Shown here: piece after piece, positions 1 to 10,258 of the stretch | Position numbering within the stretch: the stretch's first letter is position 1 | How the letters are laid out: every line of letters starts with the position of its first letter | Assembly (NCBI GenBank): GCA_016946835.1 | Contig: JACVTC010000024.1 | Span: 1-64,000, forward strand | Length of the DNA stretch: 64,000 nucleotides | DNA from: Neocallimastix lanati (nom. inval.) | Lineage: Eukaryota > Neocallimastigomycota > Neocallimastigomycetes > Neocallimastigales > Neocallimastigaceae | Reading direction: 5' to 3' | The notes under the pieces: generated by a model | The model's database searches: none | Seen by the model: the letters and a program-made list of their open reading frames with translations, nothing else | What the model was told of the DNA's origin: nothing | Position numbers and translations under genes: made by a program

Positions 1-1006
1 GTTCTCACTTTTGATTACTGGAATGTAATCTCTCCGGTTTCCTTTTGGAATGATTTTTTGGTTCCTTTTGGTTTTCAGGATTTCTGTTGTCTTGCTGAAC
101 TCTCCGGTTTACTCTTTGTTGGTTTGCTGGATTCTCTTTCGGTTATTCTTCTGGTTACTTGATTGGTTGTTGGATTCTCGTTTGCTTATTCTCCAGGGTA
201 CTCCTTTGATTCAGAGTTCTTGTCTTTTAGTTCTCTTGTCTATTCTTTGGGTTATTCTGGATTCTTTGGATCCCTTTTTTTGGTTCTCGGTTCTCCGACC
301 TTACCTTCTTGGGATGTATTTTCTTTATTCTCTATGATTGTTATAATAATTAACAATACTTTTAATTAATTATTATTTATTTAATAATTAATTATTTTAT
401 TATTATAATAATCTATTTAATAAACTTATGTATAATTGTTATTATTTATATAATAACAATATTTTTTAATCAAATTGTTTGATTATTATTTCTCATAATA
501 ATAATCTTCTATAAAATCATGTATTAATTATTATTATTTTCATAATAATAATAATTTTCTATTTTAAAATGTATTATTTATTAACTCATGTATTAATTAT
601 TATTTCTCATAATAATTATAAAACTCATGTATTAATTATTATTTTTATAATAATATTAATTCTTAAAGATTGTATTAATTATTATTTTACAATAATAATT
701 ACTTAATATTTAAAGTTATTATTCGCTTGCTATAATTATTATTATTTTCTTAATAATAATTCTCTAGAATAGTATAGAATTCTTTGTTACAAATAGAATA
801 GTTTAAAAATCTTAGAATAGATTTTAATATCTAAAATAAAAATCTTATTTTCTATTATTATTTGTTTAAAATAATAATAGTCGCTAGAATAGTTTAATAA
901 TTAAACTTCTTGAAAATCAATAATGATTTTTCTTAAATTATATATACATTAATAATGTATTAACTATTTTGATTAATTTTATTAAATAAAATTATAACGT
1001 TTAAAA
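1..1006 (+). repeat. Repeat A, copy 1 (5' truncated by window edge)
   Basis: This is the 3' two thirds of a repeat that recurs in full at 5515-7046 and 13234-14765. The first ~345 bases are a GC-richer, A-poor, pyrimidine-rich block. The rest is AT-rich DNA full of TAATTATTA-type palindromes. The block ends in TTTAAAA directly before a CCTAACCCT telomeric tract. Copy 1 differs from the other two by a few substitutions and compensating single-base indels (for example near 472-485). A 95-codon frame at 50-337 is hydrophobic and looks like a by-product of T-rich sequence. Function unknown; a non-autonomous telomere-associated element is one possibility. Confidence 0.85.
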
Positions 1007-1060
1007 CCTAACCCTATTAATTTTATTAAATAAAATTATAACGTTTAAAACCTAACCCTA
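972..1060 (+). repeat. Duplicated 3' tail of repeat A with telomeric tracts
   Basis: The last 44 bases of repeat A, including CCTAACCCT, occur twice in direct tandem (972-1015 and 1016-1059). This gives two telomere-like tracts, 1007-1015 and 1051-1060. It suggests either two successive end additions or slippage during reverse transcription. Confidence 0.85.
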
Positions 1061-1076
1061 CAATATTAAATATTAT

Positions 1077-1117
<41 letters not shown>

Positions 1118-1944
1118 TTAAATATAATTTAAAGTAAAAAAAAAATATAATACTTAAAAAAGATATTAATATTGCCACATTAAAGAATCTCTACTGTAAA
1201 AATTTTAAATAATATCAATAATATCTTTATAAATATTAAATAAATATTAATATTTTATTTAATAATATTTAAGATTAAATTAAATAAATTTTATAGTTTG
1301 TACCAGTAATACAATTAATATTTATTTAATTTTATAAATTAATAATTTTATAAATAAAAAATTGATATTAAATTTTAAGAAATATATATTTTGAAATTAT
1401 AAATTAAAATCATTAAATATTACAAGTGTAAAAAATTTTAATTAATATTATAAATCAAATCAAAATTATAAATATATGAATATTTATATTATATAATAAT
1501 TAATATTTAATTTTTTTTTTTTTTTTTTTTGTCGTAAATTTTATTGTTATTTTTTAAATAAACGACTAAATTTAACAATCTTAAGTTTCAAAAAAAAAAG
1601 AAAAAATAAAAAATAAAATTATTTGGAACGATTATTCATTATGATTTGAAATTATTTATTAAAAAAAAAAAATAATACTACTTATTTTATTTTAATATGA
1701 ATTAATTAAAAATCAATTTTATTATATTAAAAAATAAAAAATAAGAAATTAAATTATCATAATAATTTAAATAAATAAATAATAATAATAAAAAAAAAAA
1801 AAATTTATTAAAATATTAATAATATGTAACTCCTAATTATTAATTAAAAGTAAGGAGGATGTATGATAATATTAATAATTAATATTTATAAGATCTTTTA
1901 TTTCTAAATTAAAAATATATAAAGGTTTGTACCATTAAAATTTT
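1061..1944. other. AT-rich low-complexity DNA
   Basis: No gene is visible. The stretch contains a T homopolymer of about 33 bases near 1078-1110, a second T run near 1511-1530, and A runs near 1791-1802. Confidence 0.7.
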
Positions 1945-1984
1945 TGTAATTATAATTAATAGAAAAAAAAGTTAAATGCAAATT

Positions 1985-2033
1985 ATAAAGGGGATTTAAT
2001 TTTAAAATAGGAGATTTAATTTTAAAATATAAA
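1985..2033 (+). promoter_or_regulatory. 5' leader monomer repeats of LINE-like element
   Basis: Two units of G-rich core plus ATTTAATTTTAAAAT lie about 20 bases apart, just upstream of the first ORF. The second element copy has three units (62131-62215, spacing ~28). Varying numbers of 5' monomers are typical of LINE promoters; promoter function here is inferred. Confidence 0.45.
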
Positions 2034-2119
2034 TAGAAGACAAATTTTTAAGTAAAATTTTCATTAAATAAAAATATTCTTTATAATTAAATATTCTTAT
2101 AAATTTTTAATATCTTATA

Positions 2120-2473
2120 ATGCCATCTAAAGGGGAAGAAGTCTTAAGCTACGCCGGTGTTTACCACTTGTCATTTATTCTTAGTGGTAAAAACCAAAGC
2201 GCGGACGGACGCCCTATTCCGATCCGCTGCAGAAGATGCGGGGGAATTTTTACTAAGACAAGTCATACCCGCCTCTACTGCTCGAACAAACGAAAGAAAT
2301 GCAACAATAGCTGCACCTTTAGTGCTCTTAAGGCGTATCTTATTGATCTTTATAATCATAAGATCGTCTCTCTCAGTAAGGGAAATGATAACATACCTCT
2401 TATCCTATTCAAGAATGGGAGACAGGTCATATCTCTCCCCTTCCAAAGTCCTAATCCCAAGGACAAAAACTAA
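2120..2473 (+). CDS. Zinc-ribbon-like N-terminal ORF of LINE-like element
   Basis: The 117-codon frame starts at an ATG with the same context (TAATGCCATCTAAAGG-like) as the paralogue at 62310. The first ~75 residues are conserved between the copies at about 80% by eye. Conserved Cys residues lie at 37, 40, 54, 61 and 65 within a basic segment (CRRCGG near 37-42), suggesting a zinc-binding nucleic-acid module. After about residue 100 the real frame seems to shift: the +1 frame continues as protein-like sequence to about 2610. A gag-like or ORF1-like role is inferred from the coiled coil and RNA-binding-like segments downstream. I do not recognise a named domain family. Confidence 0.6.
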   Translation: MPSKGEEVLSYAGVYHLSFILSGKNQSADGRPIPIRCRRCGGIFTKTSHTRLYCSNKRKKCNNSCTFSALKAYLIDLYNHKIVSLSKGNDNIPLILFKNGRQVISLPFQSPNPKDKN

Positions 2474-3309
2474 TGAAGACCTCTTCAAACCGGTACCAGT
2501 AAAGAAGCTACTCACGATGGTGCCTAGTTTGAGAAACCATTTCTGGTGCAAATATGATTATTGTAGACCAGAAATGAACGACAAAGAGGAGATTGATGTA
2601 AAATCAAACCCTCCTCTCTGCTGAACCTACTACCTCTTCTAACGGTACTACTCTAGTCATCGCAGCACCTACCCAAGATGCTGCGATGAAAGAAGCTAAC
2701 TCTGGGGAAGAACTCGTTGGAAAGACCGTCAGTAATCCCATGATTACTGAAGAGCCTATCTTAAAGCCGGTGATTCCCTCCACAACGAAAGAAGTAGATA
2801 TCTTAAGCCAAGAAAGGTTATTCAAGAAGCCAGTGACCGAAGGGACTGGTAAAAGAAAAAATAACCCCTTGGAAGAAGATGAACGAAATCCTAGCATTGA
2901 GAGATATCTCTCAAGCTGCCAAAATTCGGCCCCTAAAGAGCTCAATCAGTTCGATTTAGACGAATTTAATCGTCTTAGAACTGAGAACGCTCATTTAAAA
3001 AATTTATGTTATAATAGTAAGATTGAAATTTCCAATCTTACTGAATCAATAAGAAGCCTAGAAGAGTCTTGGAAAAAGGAGAAAGTTAAACTTTCATCCC
3101 AAATTTTCAAGGCTCAGAACAACTCAGTAGCACTTAGTACGGTGCTACAAAATAAGTCTGAAGCCTCCCCCTCTCGACTTTCTCTTGAAATATTAGAGAA
3201 AAAGGAGAGGATCAAAAAAATGATAGAAGAAAAAAAGGGAAAATGTAAGGATATTACAGATTCCCTTGAGAAGAATGCGACCATCTTCCTCCACAGCTTC
3301 AACGAATAA
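2450..3309 (+). pseudogene. Coiled-coil segment of ORF1-like protein (frameshifted)
   Basis: The open part runs 2686-3309 (207 codons), and upstream sequence in the same frame reads back to about 2612, where a frameshift joins it to the previous segment. Residues ~85-165 carry a heptad-like run rich in Leu, Glu, Lys and Asn (LRTENAHLKNL, then ISNLTESIRSLEESW), a good candidate coiled coil. The C-terminus is Lys/Glu-rich. Trimerising coiled coils are known in L1-type ORF1 proteins; assignment to that role is inference. The frame ends at TAA 3307-3309, probably a lesion, since protein-like sequence resumes downstream. Confidence 0.5.
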
Positions 3310-3349
3310 GAAGTCAGGAAGATGGCCTCCCCTTAATTCAGGAAAGTAT

Positions 3350-4335
3350 CCTGAGCCTCATTATGAGGCAACCTAAGATCATCCGAAAGGATGATCTTGA
3401 CTTAGTATATATTAAAGGCATTCAAAGGCAACCCATCTGGGTTATCAAAAAAATGCCTTAGTAATCTTGGAATACGACATTTTTATATTAAAAATGTCTC
3501 GTTCATTGGTAAAGACATTTGCGAACTTACAGTTCTCAAAAGATCCAAACCAATGATTATTAACATCCTTAAAGTTTTTGAAACTCATTCAAAGTTCTCG
3601 AAAACTTTAACCCTGTTGCTGTTGACAATGCCTCTACAGCTAATGATGAAGATATTCTTAGAGTAGAAAAAGCATGCTACCGAAGAATATCTGAAACTAT
3701 TAATAGAAAAAGAAGTCCTGATTATATTAAGGACTTCTTTTCTAATGTTATCCAGAATATTAAATTTACCAAATTTAATATTCCTACGCCTACGCCTACT
3801 GCTGTTCCTGATGAAGCTTCTCTTAATGTAGAAGCCTCTACCTCAGGTAATAACTTCGCTGCTCCTTCTTCGGTTTGTGCCCACGATAATGCTCCAGCTA
3901 CCATCAATGATGCTCCAGCTAACTCGCCCGGCTCGACCTCGGAAGTAGCTAATGCTGCCCTCCGCTCTAGTAAAGAAGCCATCTCTGCCTTTGCCCTTGC
4001 GCTAAAGGAAAGGGTTGTTAGCCCATCAAAGGGCTTTGCTGCTTTTAAGGCTGCTAATCCAAGTGGCCCTCTTGAATCCCCAGAGTTCAAAGGTACGTCT
4101 GAAACTCTTTGAGGATGACAGCCTAAACACGGAGGATGATAATGATTCAATTATCTCCTCAACGTTAACTCCTACAGTGCCAATTGAGCACTACCATGAA
4201 GCCGGGATGGATATGTATAGTGACACTATAATATCCAATTCCCCTAATATTCTCAGTACAACTATTAATCCATTAAATCCTATGGATTATAGTTCTGAGG
4301 ATATTATTGAATCTATGAAATATATCAATGAATAA
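3350..4335 (+). pseudogene. ORF1-like C-terminal segment (RNA-binding-like), broken
   Basis: Protein-like sequence continues in several frames. About 3380-3462 reads DLDLVYIKGIQRQPIW and then ends at a stop. About 3465-3600 reads LGIRHFYIKNVSFIGKDICE, which resembles the conserved strand of fungal LINE ORF1 proteins. About 3605-4110 contains a Pro/Ala/Thr/Ser-rich linker, and 4095-4335 an acidic tail rich in Asp, Ser and Ile ending at TAA. At least three frame breaks separate the parts. The codon-rich, GC-richer composition against the AT-rich surroundings supports former coding function. The ORF1 assignment rests on remembered family patterns, not a search. Confidence 0.45.
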
Positions 4336-4714
4336 ATATATTTCATACGATTTCAGTTTTAATTAAATATACTTACTTTACGAACAAACTAAAATTTAAT
4401 TTCTTTATAAATTTTATTTTAAAATATTCTACTAGATTATAAAAACTTTATATTCTTTTAGATAATTACAAAAATTCTTTTATTAGAATTACTTTTATTA
4501 TTCATTTACTTTAAAAGAATAATTTTTCTCTTCCTTAAAATTCTAAACTTTATAGATATATACTTTTTTTTTACTTTATCGAACTTTTATTTTTTTACTA
4601 AAAATGTATTAATTTACTTAAAATCATGTAGTCATGATTTCATATAATTTATATATACATTAATTAATGTATTATCTAATCGAATAATTTTAATAAAAAT
4701 TACAAAGTTTAAAA
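4336..4714 (+). repeat. 3' end of LINE-like element with terminal palindrome
   Basis: AT-rich 3' region without an ORF. Near 4660-4680 is the palindrome ATACATTAATTAATGTAT, followed by TTTTAATAAAAATTAC and AGTTTAAAA, then the telomeric tract. Repeat A has the equivalent ATACATTAATAATGTAT and the same terminal GTTTAAAA (for example 945-1006), so the two families share a 3' end. Confidence 0.6.
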
Positions 4715-4724
4715 CCTAACCCCT
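4715..4724 (+). repeat. Interstitial telomere-like tract
   Basis: CCTAACCCCT directly joins the 3' end of the LINE-like element to repeat B. The C-rich strand is on plus. Confidence 0.8.
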
Positions 4725-5499
4725 ATATAATTATTTATTTTAATAATTATATTTTTTATTTTTTATTTTATTATATAATTATATTTCATTTATAATTATA
4801 TATTTTATTCATTTATATAATTATTTATTTTAATAATTATATAATTATATATTTTTATTATTACTTTTTATAGTTATATACTTAGATTAATATCTTATAT
4901 AATACTTAGATTATTATCATATATAATTATTTACTTATAATAATTATCTATTTTAGATATATTTACTTATAGATATTAATACTTAATAATAGTTATTTTA
5001 ATATTTCCTTTTAGAGATAGTCAAGATATTGAAATTCCTCATGGGATTTCAGTATACGAATTTTAAGTTAGTTAAATTTTCATAAATTTTCTCTTAGATA
5101 TAGTTAATTAGAATATTTCCTTTTTTAGATAATGGACATATTTAGTATGTCCGTTTTACTTTTTAATCAAAACTTTATATACTTTAATTTACTTTTGATC
5201 AAAACTTTAATAACTTTAAATTTATTTTTGATCAAAATTTTAATAACTTTAAACTTATATTTTTTATCAAACTTTAAATATTTTAATATTAAATAATTTT
5301 ATTAGTTAGTTAAATCTTTATTAATTTTAACTTAGTAATAATATTTAATATTTCAAATTACTTATTAATTCTTATAATAGTTATATTTAGTAAATACTTT
5401 AAATAATTTTTATATTATTATATTTTATTCTTGTAATTATTATATTTATCAAATACATGTAATACTTTGTAAATCTTAAATAAATAAAAGAATTTAAAA
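4725..5499 (+). repeat. Repeat B, copy 1
   Basis: The first ~200 bases are short palindromic ATAATTATTTATTTTAATAATTAT-like units. The remaining ~560 bases (from about 4925) match 15607-16181 closely, including a conserved GATAGTCAAGATATTGAAAT segment and three spaced TTGATCAAAACTTTAAT-like units. It ends in AGAATTTAAAA before CCTAACCC. No ORF. The unit is shorter than copy 2 because the palindromic array at its left is smaller. Confidence 0.8.
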
Positions 5500-5516
5500 C
5501 CTAACCCTAACCCTAA
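5500..5516 (+). repeat. Interstitial telomere-like tract
   Basis: CCTAACCCTAACCCTAA joins repeat B to the 5' end of repeat A copy 2. Confidence 0.85.
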
Positions 5517-7046
5517 TAAAAGCGTTTGTTCTATTGTTTATTCTCATTATTTATTTATTTTTAAATATTGTTTAAAATAATAGTTTTATAATTATATTGT
5601 TTTTATATTTGCATCATCCCTTTGATAAAACAAAATAATAAATAAATTATTTTAAAAACAAATAAATTTTTATGAATCCGTTTTTTTATTTTATTTTATT
5701 TTATTAATATAAATAAATTATTTTAAATAAAAGAATAAATCCCTTTGTATTAAAATGTAAATTAAAAGTGGACCTATAATATTTTGTTTTATTTTATAAT
5801 ATTTTGTTTTATTTTTTTAATAATAAAGAAATTTAGAGTATAAATATCTTTTGTTTTTTTTTAAAATATTTTTTCCGTATTAATGAGTATTCGTTTGCAA
5901 TATTCATTATATCAAAATAAAATAAAATATATTTAAATAATTCGCCCAGAATTCAGGTTTTTTAACCTGTTTTCTGGAATGTCTTTAAACTCTTCCAGTT
6001 GACACTTTTGTTAGCTGGACTCTTTTTGATTTAAACTCCGGTTCTCACTTTTGATTACTGGAATGTAATCTCTCCGGTTTCCTTTTGGAATGATTTTTTG
6101 GTTCCTTTTGGTTTTCAGGATTTCTGTTGTCTTGCTGAACTCTCCGGTTTACTCTTTGTTGGTTTGCTGGATTCTCTTTCGGTTATTCTTCTGGTTACTT
6201 GATTGGTTGTTGGATTCTCGTTTGCTTATTCTCCAGGGTACTCCTTTGATTCAGAGTTCTTGTCTTTTAGTTCTCTTGTCTATTCTTTGGGTTATTCTGG
6301 ATTCTTTGGATCCCTTTTTTTGGTTCTCGGTTCTCCGACCTTACCTTCTTGGGATGTATTTTCTTTATTCTCTATGATTGTTATAATAATTAACAATACT
6401 TTTAATTAATTATTATTTATTTAATAATTAATTATTTTATTATTATAATAATCTATTTAATAAACTTATGTATAATTGTTATTATTTATATAATAACAAT
6501 ATTTTTTAATCAAAATTGTTTGTTTATTATTTCTCATAATAATAATCTTCTATAAAATCATGTATTAATTATTATTATTTTCATAATAATAATAATTTTC
6601 TATTTTAAAATGTATTATTTATTAACTCATGTATTAATTATTATTTCTCATAATAATTATAAACTCATGTATTAATTATTATTTTTATAATAATATTAAT
6701 TCTTAAAGATTGTATTAATTATTATTTTACAATAATAATTACTTAATATTTAAAGTTATTATTCGCTTGCTATAATTATTATTATTTTCTTAATAATAAT
6801 TCTCTAGAATAGTATAGAATTCTTTGTTACAAATAGAATAGTTTAAAAATCTTAGAATAGATTTTAATATCTAAAATAAAAATCTTATTTTCTATTATTA
6901 TTTGTTTAAAATAATAATAGTCGCTAGAATAGTTTAATAATTAAACTTCTTGAAAATCAATAATGATTTTTCTTAAATTATATATACATTAATAATGTAT
7001 TAACTATTTTGATTAATTTTATTAAATAAAATTATAACGTTTAAAA
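5515..7046 (+). repeat. Repeat A, copy 2 (full, 1532 bp)
   Basis: Full unit: an AT-rich 5' part (5515-5940), a GC-richer pyrimidine-rich core (about 5940-6385), and a palindrome-rich AT 3' part ending TTTAAAA before CCTAACCCC. Copy 3 at 13234-14765 has the same length and no difference that I noticed. The core has a 95-codon hydrophobic frame (6090-6377) that is probably not a gene. Its core and 3' end resemble a transcribed non-coding unit, but no RNA family is recognised. Confidence 0.9.
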
Positions 7047-7063
7047 CCTAACCCCTAACCCTA
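7047..7063 (+). repeat. Interstitial telomere-like tract
   Basis: CCTAACCCCTAACCCTA follows repeat A copy 2. Confidence 0.85.
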
Positions 7064-7223
7064 TCTTGAAAATTTAGTTGTGAAGGGTTCAACATTTAAT
7101 AAAATATACATTTAATTGATAAGCATCTTATAATATAATTTTAATTTGTTCATTAGTTATTTCAATAATTGTAAACCATTAAATCTCAACACTATTTTTT
7201 GAAACACACACACATACAAACAA

Positions 7224-7258
<35 letters not shown>

Positions 7259-7416
7259 AAAAAAACAAACAAAAAAAAAAAAATAAATTTTAATTTTTCA
7301 TAAACAAGTAATATTGTATTTTCAAATAATATATTATTATATGCCTTTTTATTATATTATTTAAATAAAATTTGAATCTTTATTAATTTTTAAATAAAAT
7401 ATCTAAGTCTCAAATC

Positions 7417-7453
<37 letters not shown>

Positions 7454-8255
7454 ATAAATAAAAAAAATGAAATATATAATTTAGTTTCTTTTAAAATAAT
7501 TATATTAGAACTATAAAAATATATCATTTAATTACTATAAAAAAGAAATTATTTGTAAAGTGAGTGACCTTTAATTATTTATTCTTTTTATTTTTGATTT
7601 AAAAAATATTTAATATTTAAATATATATAAAAAATATTATATTTAAAAAATTATTATTAATAATTAAGAAAAATTATTTAATTTTATTTATTTTTTATAA
7701 AAATTATTAAAATACATATTTTATGTTATTATAAAGTTTTGACATTATTTTTTTTATAAAAAAGTACTTTTATATTTTCTTTTTTATCATTATAGGTTTA
7801 TTTTATTATGTTTTGAATACTAAATGATTAATTAAATATTAATCTTCAAAATCCTTTATAAAAATATTGTTAGTAATAAATATTAATATACTAAATAAAT
7901 ATATATAATATTTAAAGCTTAATAATTCTTGAAATAAAAATGGTAGTACAATAAATAATATATCTTTTAAATAATATTTCTTAAATGTTTATTTTATTAA
8001 AGAATGAATATTTAATAATTAATATTTAAATAAATATTCATCTTATTAATAATAATTATGAATAATAAAAAATAGTAATAATATTAAAAGTTATGTACCT
8101 CTTGAAATAAAAATAATAAAATAATAAATAACATTTTATTTTATTTATTTACATTTATTACTTTTTTTATCAAAATATAATATAAATATTTATTGATTAT
8201 TATTATTAATTTTACTTATATTTTATATATCCACTAATTTCAATAACCCAAAAAA
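7064..8255. other. AT-rich low-complexity DNA
   Basis: No gene is visible. The stretch holds an A-rich tract near 7218-7283 and a T run of about 29 bases near 7421-7449. The remainder is irregular AT sequence. Confidence 0.7.
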
Positions 8256-8865
8256 TTTCTTTGACCTTAAATCTTCTTTGACCCTAAATTTTTCAATAAC
8301 CCAAAAAAATTTTTTGACCTAAAAATTTTTTGACTCTAAATTTTCTTTGACCCTAAATTTTTCAATAACCCAAAAAAATTTTTTGACCTAAAAAATTCTT
8401 TGACCCTAAATTTTTCAATAACCCAAAAAAATTCTTTGACCCTAAATTTTTCAATAACCCAAAAAAATTTTTTGACCTAAAAAATTCTTTGACCCTAAAT
8501 TTTTCAATAACCCAAAAAAATTTTTTGACCTAAAAAATTTTTGACCTAAAAAATTCTTTGACCCTAAATTTTTCAATAACCCAAAAAAATTCTTTGACCC
8601 TAAATTTTTCAATAACCCAAAAAAATTCTTTGACCCTAAATTTTTCAATAACCCAAAAAAATTCTTTGACCCTAAATTTTTCAATAACCCAAAAAAATTC
8701 TTTGACCCTAAATTTTTCAATAACCCAAAAAAATTCTTTGACCCTAAATTTTTCAATAACCCAAAAAAATTCTTTGACCCTAAATTTTTCAATAACCCAA
8801 AAAAATTCTTTGACCCTAAATTTTTCAATAACCCAAAAAAAATTTTTTTGACCTAAAAATTTCTA
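8256..8865. repeat. 36-bp minisatellite
   Basis: Tandem units of 36 bp built around TTCTTTGACCCTAAA and TTCAATAACCCAAAA. The units from about 8560 to 8830 look identical; those at the left (8256-8555) are variant or partial, with TTTTTTGACCTAAAA segments. Because 36 is a multiple of three, both strands stay open for about 95-125 codons (12-residue repeats). These frames are consequences of the repeat and not evidence for genes. C is almost confined to the plus strand. Confidence 0.9.
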
Positions 8866-10258
8866 AAGAGAAAGTTGTATTTCAAAATGTATCATAAATT
8901 AAATCAAATATATATTTAATATTTTATTTAATTTTAAAGATATATTTTTATTTTTTTTATAAAATAAAATAATAATGTTTAGTATTAATTTTAAATATAT
9001 ATTTTATTTTTTTTATTTATAATAATTTATTCTTTTCCTTTTTTTTTAATAAAATAAAAAAAGAAATAAGTAAATAAAAATTATATATAAATAAATAATA
9101 AATAATAAATAAAAAAATAAATAATAAATAATTAAATAAAAGTAATAAATAAGTAATAAAAAATAAAAAATAATAAATAATAAATAATAAATAATAAATA
9201 ATAAATAATAAATAATAAATGATAAATAATAAATAATAAATAATAAATAATAAATAAATAAATAAATAATAAATAATAAATAATAAATAATAAATAAATA
9301 ATAATTAAATAATTAAATAATTAAATAATAAATAATAAATAATAAATAATAAATAATAAATAATAAATAATAAATAATAAATAAATAATTAAATAATAAA
9401 TAAATGCTACAAAAAAAAAAAATTAAATAAAAAAATAATAAAATGAAAAAATATATATATTTATAAATTATTTTAATTGTTGTTAATTTCTTATTAATTA
9501 TTTTTATATAATTTATTCGTGGTTATGTACATTAGATATTATTTTATTTTTTAATTATTTAATAATTTTTATAGTTAAAGATTTAAATATTTTTATAATC
9601 CTAAATGTAGATTAATTATATTGTGTTTAATAAAATACTATTTGATTTTATTTTTTAGTATAAATAATATTTTTATTTATTTTTATTTTTTTTATTCCTT
9701 AAAAAAATTAATCATCTAATGTACTCTAAAATAAACTATAATTAAATATTGTTCATTAATATTTTATATTTATTTTTTATCTATATATTAATATAATAAT
9801 TAAAAAAAAAAAAAAAAGTTTTTTCTTTTCAGCTTTAAAATTAAATTTTGATTAAAAAATTTAAAAAATTAAGTTTTTAAAAAAATGGCATATCCGAAAT
9901 TTTATTTTATAATTAATTTAATATAAATCTATAATTAAATTAAAAATTTAAATTTTTTGGACCAATCGATTTTTAAATAGAAAAATTTTTCTACTTTGAC
10001 AAATAAAATCCGCTTTTGCTAAGGGGGTGGTCATTTTTTTTGGTTTTTTATCTATGTGATGGGAAAAAAAAAAAAAAAAAAAAAAAAATAAATAAAATAA
10101 AATTATATAATCATTAAAATTTTAAATAGCGAAATAAAATTTTTGATTGTGGGTTTTTTTTTGGGATAATAATTATTTTTGGTGCATAGATAATATTTAT
10201 TTTTTTTTTTTTAATTTTTTTTTCTTATTGCAAGCTTTTTACTTTGTAAAAAGTTTAA
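8866..10258. repeat. AT desert with AAATAAT microsatellite
   Basis: Between about 9090 and 9400 the sequence is dominated by a 7-base AAATAAT repeat with interruptions. The flanks are low-complexity AT DNA with A runs near 9411-9420 and 10064-10088. A slightly GC-richer patch at 9930-10030 has no recognisable gene. Confidence 0.75.

Larger units (their letters stand above)
1945..4714 (+). mobile_element. LINE-like telomere-associated element, copy 1 (ORF1 region)
   Basis: The left edge is set by similarity to a second copy at 62087-63074; the right edge is the CCTAACCCCT tract at 4715. In order it holds a 5' leader with repeated GGGGATTTAATTTTAAAAT units, a Cys-rich zinc-ribbon-like ORF, a coiled-coil segment, a segment resembling the RNA-binding part of fungal LINE ORF1 proteins, and an AT-rich 3' end. 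The final ~80 bases resemble the end of repeat A, with an ATACATTAATTAATGTAT palindrome and TTTAAAACCTAACCC. No reverse transcriptase is present, so this is either a 5' part, a deleted copy, or a non-autonomous element. The non-LTR assignment is inferred from domain order and 3' end structure. Confidence 0.55.

Noticed and set aside
50-369. Hydrophobic 95- and 68-codon frames, present identically in all three repeat A copies (also 6090-6409 and 13809-14128)
   Set aside because: Identity follows from recent duplication of the whole repeat. The frames overlap each other in a T-rich, A-poor block and encode only low-complexity hydrophobic residues.
8451-8851. Frames of 97 and 125 codons with 12-residue repeats
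   Set aside because: Consequence of a 36-bp minisatellite on both strands; no start context and no non-repetitive part.
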